Both the position numbers and the translations under genes were made by a program. Positions 1 through 5,218 of a stretch of DNA of 5,218 bases are shown here, piece after piece (the first letter of the stretch is position 1; each line of letters opens with the position of its first letter). The notes under the pieces are model-generated. The model saw only the letters and a list, made by a program, of their open reading frames with translations, ran no database searches and had not been told where the DNA came from. This DNA is from Caryophanales bacterium UBA4856 (GTDB lineage: Bacteria; Bacillota_I; Bacilli_A; RFN20; CAG-288): NCBI GenBank assembly GCA_002399765.1, contig DHEG01000010.1, positions 50,476 to 55,693 of the forward strand, given 5' to 3'.

Positions 1-1170
1 GTCAAGTGCTTCAACAAGGAAGGAGACATGAACGAGATCTTCAAGGCCATCGACTATCGCCATACCAAGGATATGTATAGGTCCGTCTATCTTTCTTCCG
101 TCAACATCCCGATGGTCAATAACATCAACAACATCGCTACGGCCGTCATTGCCCTTATCGGGGCAATAATGGTTGCCATAGGCGCCGACATCCCGGGCTT
201 CTACCTGACCGTCGGCTCCCTCGTGGCCTTCATCGCCTTCCTCCGTCAGTTCTCCCGTCCGTTCAATTCCATCTCCAACATGATGACCATGATCCAGGCC
301 TCTTTGGCTGGTGCTGAGCGCATCTTCCAGATGATGGACCAGAAACCCGAGCCTTCCCATGCTTCGGCACTGTGGCGCTCTTTCAAGGCCGAGGATGGTC
401 AGTATTATTGGACCGACGGCAAGGATGTCAAGAAGGTGCTGGGCGACGTCAAGATCGAGAACGTCGACTTCTCCTATTTCCCCGGCCAGCCGGTCTTGAA
501 GAACATCACCCTCTATGCCCATCCCGGACAGAGGATAGCCCTGGTCGGCTCGACCGGTGCCGGCAAGACCACCATCACCAACATGTTGACCCGTTTCTAC
601 GATATCGATGCCGGAACCATCTACATCGATGGCATCAACCTCAAGGACATCGATAGGGTCTCCATGCGTCGTTCCATGACCCTTGTCCTGCAAGATACCC
701 ATCTCTTCACTGGCACCATCTATGACAACATCAGGTTCGGCAGGCTCAAGGCCAGCGATGAGGATTGCCAAAAGGCGGCCAAGATCGCCTGTGCCGACAA
801 GTTCATCGAGAAATTGCCGCAGGGCTATAACACCGTCATATCCGGCGAGCATTCCAACTTGTCGCAAGGCGAGAAACAGCTTCTGTCCATAGCCAGGTGC
901 GCGGTTTCCAACCCGCCGATCCTGATCTTGGACGAGGCGACTTCCTCAGTAGACACCAGGACCGAGAGACTGATATCCAAGGGAATGGACAACCTGATGA
1001 TGGGCAAGACCACCTTCGTCATCGCCCATCGTCTTTCCACCATTCGCTACGCCGACTGCATCATGGTGATGGACCATGGCCAGATCATCGAGCGTGGCAC
1101 GCATGATCAACTCATTGCCATGAAAGGCCGCTATTACAACCTTTGGACCGGAAAAGCCGAACTTCAATGA
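1..1170 (+). CDS. ABC exporter half-transporter (TMD-NBD fusion), 5'-truncated by window edge
   Basis: This is the C-terminal 389 residues of an ATP-driven exporter subunit of the MsbA/LmrCD/TM287-288 class; whole members are about 580-620 residues. The frame is open from base 1, and the codons before the ATG at 28 read as the usual transmembrane-domain motif (VKCFNKEGD), so that ATG is internal. Counting from it, the last two membrane helices lie at about 36-52 and 57-73. The nucleotide-binding domain follows: aromatic A-loop Y150, Walker A GSTGAGKTT 174-182 (K180), Q-loop Q222, signature LSQGE 278-282, Walker B ILILDE 298-303 with catalytic E303, D-loop SSVD and switch H334. All ATPase motifs are intact. 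An insert at about 108-138 (with YYWTDG) between the two domains is typical of one subunit of heterodimeric Firmicutes exporters, so the partner gene is probably just upstream. The substrate cannot be told. It ends in TGA. Confidence 0.95.
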   Translation, partial: VKCFNKEGDMNEIFKAIDYRHTKDMYRSVYLSSVNIPMVNNINNIATAVIALIGAIMVAIGADIPGFYLTVGSLVAFIAFLRQFSRPFNSISNMMTMIQASLAGAERIFQMMDQKPEPSHASALWRSFKAEDGQYYWTDGKDVKKVLGDVKIENVDFSYFPGQPVLKNITLYAHPGQRIALVGSTGAGKTTITNMLTRFYDIDAGTIYIDGINLKDIDRVSMRRSMTLVLQDTHLFTGTIYDNIRFGRLKASDEDCQKAAKIACADKFIEKLPQGYNTVISGEHSNLSQGEKQLLSIARCAVSNPPILILDEATSSVDTRTERLISKGMDNLMMGKTTFVIAHRLSTIRYADCIMVMDHGQIIERGTHDQLIAMKGRYYNLWTGKAELQ

Positions 1171-1277
1171 GGTTTGATCGAGAAATCGCTTTTTTGCCGG
1201 AGGAATGATTCCACCGCAGCCCCTTTGTGCTAACATTTAAAAAGTATTACTGAAACACAATCGTAAAGGAATCATGT
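1171..1277 (+). promoter_or_regulatory. Intergenic region with possible extended -10 promoter for the lipoprotein gene
   Basis: This 107-base gap separates two genes on the same strand. The best promoter candidate is an extended -10, TGCTAACAT at 1228-1236 (TG, one base, then a hexamer matching 4 of 6 consensus bases). It would place the transcription start near 1243 and leave a leader of about 35 bases. No convincing -35 hexamer sits 16-18 bases upstream. A T6 run at 1190-1195 follows only a three-pair mini-hairpin, so I do not see a credible terminator for the ABC gene, and read-through into the lipoprotein gene is possible. The promoter call is weak and based on motif only. Confidence 0.3.
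1265..1270 (+). promoter_or_regulatory. Ribosome binding site deciding the lipoprotein start
   Basis: The sequence AAAGGA ends seven bases before the ATG at 1278. A second ATG at 1274 lies in another frame and only three bases from this site, so 1278 is the better start. The choice is supported by the lysine-containing, hydrophobic signal peptide that begins there. Confidence 0.7.
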
Positions 1278-2396
1278 ATGAGGACTGCCAAAAAGGATAT
1301 ATTGCTATTGATCTCCTTGGTTGGAGTCTATTCGTGTTCGGGGAATGTTGATTACAGTTCCAGCACGGGGATATCCTCCTCAACCGATACCTCAGTTTCT
1401 TTCACGTCGAATGATTCTGACGACGATTCGAACAATGTCTACTCCTCCGACCAAAATGCGAAAGACGGCAGTCCCGCAAACGGCGGTTTTACCTACACCA
1501 TCACTTGGAAGAACCAAGACGGAACCATTCTTAAGATTGACGAGTGCCAGGCCTATGTAACCCCTCTATATAGCGGGCCAACGCCCCAAAAGGCTGGCGA
1601 AGGCGATCTCGTCTTTGTGTTTTCCGGTTGGACTCCGGCCTTGGTTCCGGCCGTATCCGATCAAACGTATACAGCCCTGTTCGCTTCCTATGGCATCGAT
1701 GATCTCTATGATTTCCAATATTCCAGCGAATATGACGGTTACATGCTAACTGGCAAGTCGAGCATGCAAAGCCTAAATACCACGGCTTTGTCGCTCCCTT
1801 CTCATTACGATGGCGAAGAAGGGGAGAAACCGGTGGTGGGACTTAGCGGAAGCGCCTTTGCGAACTTTACCAAGATAAAGGAGATAGATCTTCCCGAGGG
1901 ATTGAAGTACATCGGCGAAAAGGCTTTCTATGACTGCTTTTCCCTAACCGACATGGATCTCCCCGATGATGTGGAGACCATAGGCCCCTACGCTTTCGGC
2001 TATTGTAGCAAACTCCAAACCATTGCCCTTTCAGAAAGCCTTCGTGTGATTGATACGTCCGCCTTCTTCTACTGCTCATCGCTTAAGTCCATTGCGATAC
2101 CCGATGATACGGAGACAATTGGTGACTTCGTCTTTGCCTATTGCTCTTCCCTTTATTCCGTTAGCATCGGTTCGTCTTTGACCACGATTGGCAACAATGC
2201 TTTCATTTACGATACAAGTCTTACCTACTTCCTCATTCCGGCCTCCGTTACTACCATGGGCGAAAAAGTGTTTGCTTATTGTTACAACCTGTTTAATATC
2301 TATTGCGAGGCCGCCAGTCAACCCAGCGGCTGGGACAAACAGTGGCGAAGCTTTTGCGGAGCAAAGATTTATTGGGGATACAACGCGAATGAGTGA
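1278..2396 (+). CDS. Predicted surface lipoprotein with InlB-B-like module and BspA-type leucine-rich repeats
   Basis: A 372-residue exported protein. The N-terminus carries K5-K6, a hydrophobic stretch at 8-18 and a lipobox-like VYSC ending at C20; tyrosine at -2 is unusual but the other positions fit, so lipid anchoring at C20 is likely. A Ser/Asp-rich linker (21-65) leads to one module at 71-136 (TYTITWKNQDGT, FSGWTP, YTALF), the pattern of InlB B-like or Listeria-Bacteroides repeats. After a spacer come seven leucine-rich repeats of exactly 23 residues (189-349) of the BspA type (LRR_5), then a cap with PSGW and YWGY often seen at the end of such proteins. BspA-type repeats are known from adhesins and host- or matrix-binding proteins; binding here is inference and no ligand can be named. 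The gene ends in TGA five bases before a strong terminator hairpin. It may have its own promoter or be read through from the ABC gene. Confidence 0.88.
   Translation: MRTAKKDILLLISLVGVYSCSGNVDYSSSTGISSSTDTSVSFTSNDSDDDSNNVYSSDQNAKDGSPANGGFTYTITWKNQDGTILKIDECQAYVTPLYSGPTPQKAGEGDLVFVFSGWTPALVPAVSDQTYTALFASYGIDDLYDFQYSSEYDGYMLTGKSSMQSLNTTALSLPSHYDGEEGEKPVVGLSGSAFANFTKIKEIDLPEGLKYIGEKAFYDCFSLTDMDLPDDVETIGPYAFGYCSKLQTIALSESLRVIDTSAFFYCSSLKSIAIPDDTETIGDFVFAYCSSLYSVSIGSSLTTIGNNAFIYDTSLTYFLIPASVTTMGEKVFAYCYNLFNIYCEAASQPSGWDKQWRSFCGAKIYWGYNANE
1842..2324 (+). repeat. Seven tandem 69-bp units encoding 23-residue BspA-type leucine-rich repeats
   Basis: The units start at residues 189, 212, 235, 258, 281, 304 and 327 of the lipoprotein, with no insertions or deletions. 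The pattern is roughly I-G-x-x-A-F-x-x-C-x-x-L-x-x-I-x-I/L-P. The cysteine position recurs every 23 residues (220, 243, 266, 289, 335); it is F197 in the first unit and D312 in the sixth. The repeats are diverged at DNA level, so this is an old protein repeat, not a recent tandem duplication. Confidence 0.9.
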
Positions 2397-2401
2397 AAGC
2401 A

Positions 2402-2426
2402 AAAGGCCGGGGATTTCCCGGCTTTT
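2402..2426. terminator. Bidirectional rho-independent terminator between convergent genes
   Basis: A ten-pair stem with arms at 2402-2411 and 2417-2426 closes a five-base loop (GATTT). The core is GCCGGG/CCCGGC, with one G-T wobble and three A-T pairs at the base. The arm ends give a TTTT tract on either strand. The hairpin lies between the TGA of the lipoprotein gene (2394-2396) and the TGA of the reductase gene (2429-2431 on the other strand), so it can serve both. Confidence 0.9.
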
Positions 2427-2428
2427 CT

Positions 2429-3070
2429 TCATTCGTCCGCGACCGTGAACCTTGTCTTGCTAAACTCCGGTTTTTCGAGTTCGTCAAGAATGGCGATGGC
2501 CATGGTCTGATTGGTGACATGGGAAGCGCCATCAGATGAGAAGAGGAGATCATCTTTGCCAATCTTTGGCGCATGGGCCTTTCCCGGTCCAAACTGAGCC
2601 GAAGGGGAAACGCCGACCCAATTTACGTTTTCGACGGTCCTTAAGAATTGCAGCTCCTTGTAGGCCTGGATGGGAATGTTTATGAATGGCTGGACCTTGG
2701 GATCTTCCTTGAGGTGGTCGACGACCAATTTACCATCTGGTGCTTTTAGGCTACCAGCGCCGAGGATGAAAAGGATCCTCGGTTTTTCCGTATCCCTGAA
2801 CATCGCAATCAACTTGGTAGCCAAGTCAACGCACAGATAGGCCTTGTCAGGCCTGGTATTGAAGGCATCGACGATGGCATCGTAACCCTGAAGTTCTTCC
2901 TTGGTTAGGCTGAAGACATCCAGGGCCCTTATATTGGCTTTCAATCCCAATACCTTCTTGGCCTTTTCCTCATCCCTTAGATAGGCCACAACCTCATGCC
3001 CTCTTTTGACTGCTTCCTCATATACGGCGGATCCGGCCATGCCGGAGCCACCCAAAATGGCTATTTTCAT
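2429..3070 (-). CDS. NAD(P)-binding putative NADH-flavin reductase, Rrf2-linked type (COG2910, NmrA-like atypical SDR)
   Basis: A 213-residue cytoplasmic protein with a Rossmann fold, at the usual full length for the family. The N-terminus holds the dinucleotide-binding glycine motif (G7, G10, G13 in GGSGMAG) directly after the first beta strand, and R32 after the second strand is well placed to contact a cofactor phosphate. Later family marks are DVFSLT (51-56), GAGSL (104-108), WVGVSPSAQFGPG (151-163), and the closing DELEKP (196-201) and RFTVA (207-211). The family is annotated as putative NADH-flavin reductases, but the substrate is usually unproven; related proteins act as redox sensors or isomerases. 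The ATG at 3070 has an excellent ribosome binding site. It lies 59 bases downstream of the large surface-protein gene on the same strand and shares its 3' terminator with the convergent lipoprotein gene. No Rrf2 regulator is visible in the window. Confidence 0.85.
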   Translation of the reverse strand: MKIAILGGSGMAGSAVYEEAVKRGHEVVAYLRDEEKAKKVLGLKANIRALDVFSLTKEELQGYDAIVDAFNTRPDKAYLCVDLATKLIAMFRDTEKPRILFILGAGSLKAPDGKLVVDHLKEDPKVQPFINIPIQAYKELQFLRTVENVNWVGVSPSAQFGPGKAHAPKIGKDDLLFSSDGASHVTNQTMAIAILDELEKPEFSKTRFTVADE

Positions 3071-3129
3071 GACTCAACCTCCATCTTGATTGTATTATCA
3101 ATTGACTTGTTTTATCCAATCAGGGGCCT
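3071..3129 (-). promoter_or_regulatory. AT-rich leader of the reductase gene with possible promoter and inverted repeats
   Basis: This gap is more AT-rich than its flanking genes. On the - strand it holds GATAAT (3099-3094) and TACAAT (3094-3089), each matching the -10 consensus at 5 of 6 positions. The best -35 partner is poor: TGGATA, 18 bases ahead of TACAAT. A perfect palindrome TCAATTGA lies at 3098-3105, and arms TGATTG/CAATCA at 3087-3092 and 3117-3122 enclose the region. These could be operator elements, but such short repeats arise by chance in AT-rich DNA. No terminator is visible after the upstream gene, so read-through remains possible. Confidence 0.3.
3078..3082 (-). promoter_or_regulatory. 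Strong ribosome binding site of the reductase gene
   Basis: On the - strand GGAGG is followed by seven bases and then the ATG at 3070, which is ideal spacing and fixes the start immediately ahead of the Rossmann glycine motif. Confidence 0.85.
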
Positions 3130-5218
3130 TTAAGCCATTGTCCAGCCTTTTGCGACGCTGTAGGAAAAGTCCACCGAGGAGCCCAATTCGAAGGCCGAGC
3201 CATCGGCCGTAAAGGAATTCGATCCTTTGTAAGTCCCTTTGAGGAACGTACCGCCGACGAAGATGTAGTCTCCCGCATATTCGCCTTCGACGCTTACCAC
3301 GTTGGTGGAGGTGTCGAAGGAGACCGGAAGAAGGGCCTGGGCCTTGTTTTGGAAGGCCGAACCCGTACTTGTGTCATAAGACGAGCCACTTAGGACATTG
3401 TCGAGGAACAGGGCGTAATAGGAATAGGAGCCATCGCCGTTATCGATGTAGTAAAGCCCCTTGGACGGAACAGGGGTGGCAGTTGTCAAGGAATCGCCTC
3501 CTGAAGTCTTCAGGTAGGCGACGTTGGAATCTATCAACGGGTATTGGTAGTAGAGGGCAGGTGCATAGGAATATTCCTTGTTGCTTATCTTGGTCATGTA
3601 GAGACTTTGGGCACTGGCCATGGGAGAAAGGAGACCGGAAGATACGGCTGACTTCACGGAGTTCAAGGCTGACGTTGACAAGGTCGCGTATCCTCCCATC
3701 TGGTACTGATAGCCACTATCTAGGGAGTCGAACACGATATCGCCAGCTATGGCTATCGATCCGTTGCCATCGTATGCGTCAGGATAGGAAGCAAGAATAT
3801 TGCCATCGGTGGTGAACTTAGAGGAATCCACCAGGCCTTGGGATTGGCTTATGGCTAACAGGGACGCCACCCATTTCTTGGTTACGGTCGTGGAATTAGG
3901 GGCTTTGGATGAGAATTCCAAAACTGAATCGGCGTCGACTGAAAGGGAGGCCTTGGGCGACACGACTATCGGGAAGGCAAAGCTATATTTGCTTGACACA
4001 AGCGATATGGAGATATTGGGCGAGATAAACCAAGGCATCCATGCGAGGTTGTATACGTAATTTTGAATCATATCGGAGGGATAGAAGGAGCCGCCATCGT
4101 CGGGAGTGACTATATCCACATTGTGAAACTCGTATTTCTCCTTGTAGGTATCACCGAGCAAATCTGCTACTGTCTTGGGCAGTTCGGTCTCGGTCTTGAG
4201 CACATAGGTTTGACTGGAATCCACGCCACTATGTCCCAGGATGTAGATGGCGCTGTAATACCGGTCGAAGAATGCGATGGTGCTATCCTTAATCCTATTC
4301 GAATCGTACCAGGGATAGTTTTGGGCAGGGGAACGCATGAAGATATTAAACTTGGTGCCGTATTCCCAATCGTCTGCCTTGCCCATCATCATCTTTAGCG
4401 TGGCGCTAATGTATGGCAAATACATGGCCTGGTAAGGTGAATCGCCAGAGAGGTAAATGCTGTCCGAAGATTGACTTATCTTTTGGTCGACTATCACCAG
4501 GTCAGTGGTTACTCTGGAAGAGGAACTAGCTATTACCTGACCCGTACCCCGTGAGTCCTTCACTATTCCATATGCGACAAGACTCCCGTTTACATAGAGG
4601 TTATGGCCGTTCAGGTCAAGCGTGAAGAAACGACCGGTTATCGAATTGCTGAGGCCAATGGACATCGTGGACCCCAGCGTAGCCCCGAGAGTCAAAGTGG
4701 CGCCTGAGTCTATAGTCAAGTCGCTTTCCAAAACAAACTCCAAGGCATCGTCAGGATCATATAACTGGGTGCGATTTACGTAATCGGAATCATTCACATA
4801 AGGCGTTATGCTGGAATTGAAATTATCATCTACATAGAAGGTCAAGCCTCCAATGACATCTCCTACAGGACTGATGTGAATGGGACCCGAATAGGCCTTC
4901 AGTCTTTTGATGGCTTCGGCCTGGTTGGAACCCAATTCGTTATTCGACATCGCAAAGTAACGGGAGAAGAAGTCCGAGTTGTCCATTGATCCTATCTCGG
5001 TGAAACCCGCAAATACGGTCGTGTCGGCTTCAATGGGCGAGGTGAAGTCGAAAGAGGACGACAGTCCCGAATCGCTGTAATAGCCCGTGAATATGTAGTT
5101 TGAGACAGCTGGCTGGAAGTCAGCTATGAATTCGTTGCCAAGGGAATTGCCACTCAAGACATATTGGGTTTGAGGCAGTCCCGTAGCGCTCAGGGAAGCG
5201 CCGCTCTTCCTATCGACT
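3130..5218 (-). CDS. Large extracellular protein with InlB-B-like module, otherwise unrecognised; N-terminus beyond the window
   Basis: The visible part is 695 residues and the frame stays open to the window edge. The first in-frame start-like codon, TTG at 5157, has no ribosome binding site and falls inside a domain, so it is not the real start. Numbering from that TTG, residues about 10-55 form an InlB-B-like repeat (GYYSDSGL, FDFTSPI, ADTTVFAGF). A beta-rich stretch at 140-212 (TIDSGATLTLGATL, DLNGHNLYVNGSLVAYG) looks like a beta-solenoid or stacked-strand fold. Similar short strand motifs recur at 401-415 and 466-477. The remainder, rich in Ser, Tyr, Asp and Gly, matches no family I recognise. 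There is no cysteine in the visible part, which is common in exported Gram-positive proteins. The C-terminus (ending KGWTMA, TAA stop) has no LPXTG motif or membrane helix, so anchoring, if any, must be N-terminal. A surface or secreted role is inferred from the repeat module and composition. Confidence 0.82.
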   Translation of the reverse strand, partial: VDRKSGASLSATGLPQTQYVLSGNSLGNEFIADFQPAVSNYIFTGYYSDSGLSSSFDFTSPIEADTTVFAGFTEIGSMDNSDFFSRYFAMSNNELGSNQAEAIKRLKAYSGPIHISPVGDVIGGLTFYVDDNFNSSITPYVNDSDYVNRTQLYDPDDALEFVLESDLTIDSGATLTLGATLGSTMSIGLSNSITGRFFTLDLNGHNLYVNGSLVAYGIVKDSRGTGQVIASSSSRVTTDLVIVDQKISQSSDSIYLSGDSPYQAMYLPYISATLKMMMGKADDWEYGTKFNIFMRSPAQNYPWYDSNRIKDSTIAFFDRYYSAIYILGHSGVDSSQTYVLKTETELPKTVADLLGDTYKEKYEFHNVDIVTPDDGGSFYPSDMIQNYVYNLAWMPWFISPNISISLVSSKYSFAFPIVVSPKASLSVDADSVLEFSSKAPNSTTVTKKWVASLLAISQSQGLVDSSKFTTDGNILASYPDAYDGNGSIAIAGDIVFDSLDSGYQYQMGGYATLSTSALNSVKSAVSSGLLSPMASAQSLYMTKISNKEYSYAPALYYQYPLIDSNVAYLKTSGGDSLTTATPVPSKGLYYIDNGDGSYSYYALFLDNVLSGSSYDTSTGSAFQNKAQALLPVSFDTSTNVVSVEGEYAGDYIFVGGTFLKGTYKGSNSFTADGSAFELGSSVDFSYSVAKGWTMA

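Noticed and set aside
16..30. A purine-rich ribosome-binding-like stretch (AAGGAAGGAG) just before the ATG at 28, suggesting a gene start
   Set aside because: The upstream codons are open to the window edge and encode the conserved FNKEGD-type motif of ABC exporter membrane domains. Starting at 28 would remove four of the six membrane helices.
1148..1200. Inverted repeat CCGGAAAAGC (1148-1157) with GCTTTTTTGCCGG (1188-1200), possibly a terminator after the ABC gene
   Set aside because: The arms are about 30 bases apart and mismatched, and the T run lies inside the downstream arm instead of after it. The three-pair hairpin immediately before the T run is too weak.
1867..2592. Open frames antisense to or overlapping the lipoprotein and reductase genes (1867-2079 -, 2076-2432 -, 2188-2448 +, 2293-2592 -)
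   Set aside because: They are shadows of two well-supported genes, and three of them run across the terminator or the convergent stops.
3369..4398. Three open frames on the + strand (3369-3815, 3800-4060, 4063-4398)
   Set aside because: They run antisense to the large surface-protein gene, have no convincing ribosome binding sites or recognisable domains, and their products look like reverse-complement reading of a Ser/Tyr/Asp-rich frame.
5155..5157. TTG as the start codon of the large - strand gene
   Set aside because: No ribosome binding site precedes it, no signal peptide follows, the frame continues open for 20 more codons to the window edge, and it lies inside the InlB-B-like domain.
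1..5218. A defence system, mobile element, phage remnant, CRISPR array or RNA gene
   Set aside because: Nearly all bases are accounted for by four genes of ordinary exporter, surface and redox types. I found no transposase, recombinase, nuclease motif, direct-repeat array or tRNA-like fold.

Overview
This 5.2 kb window looks like chromosomal DNA from a Gram-positive-type bacterium, most likely an uncultured gut or host-associated member of the Bacilli/Erysipelotrichia/Mollicutes-related lineages. This is inferred from gene content, not from a marker gene. The pointers are a heterodimer-type ABC exporter subunit with the linker insert common in those Firmicutes, a lipoprotein with BspA-type leucine-rich repeats, and InlB-B-like modules in two surface proteins. 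Base composition appears balanced, without the strong AT bias of classical mycoplasmas. TGA acts as a stop: three of the four genes end in TGA, and one of those stops is followed at once by a rho-independent terminator. The standard code (11) therefore fits.

Layout: (1) bases 1-1170, + strand, hold the 3' two thirds of an ABC exporter half-transporter, the start of which lies outside the window. (2) Bases 1171-1277 are a short intergenic region with a weak extended -10 candidate. (3) Bases 1278-2396, + strand, encode a predicted lipoprotein with a Ser/Asp-rich linker, one InlB-B-like module and seven consecutive 23-residue leucine-rich repeats. (4) A hairpin at 2402-2426 lies exactly between two convergent stop codons and probably terminates transcription from both sides. 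(5) Bases 2429-3070, - strand, encode a small NAD(P)-binding protein of the Rrf2-linked NADH-flavin reductase type (COG2910). (6) Bases 3071-3129 are an AT-rich leader with a strong ribosome binding site. (7) Bases 3130-5218, - strand, hold the C-terminal 695 residues of a large cysteine-free, Ser/Tyr/Asp-rich extracellular protein whose N-terminus lies beyond the window.

The two surface proteins share the InlB-B-like module but differ elsewhere, which suggests a repertoire of cell-surface proteins for host or matrix contact. Nothing ties the ABC exporter or the reductase functionally to them. The reductase may be co-transcribed with the large surface protein because the 59-base gap shows no terminator. 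I see no RNA genes, insertion sequence, CRISPR array or phage-type gene. The least explained part is the large surface protein, most of which matches no family I can name.
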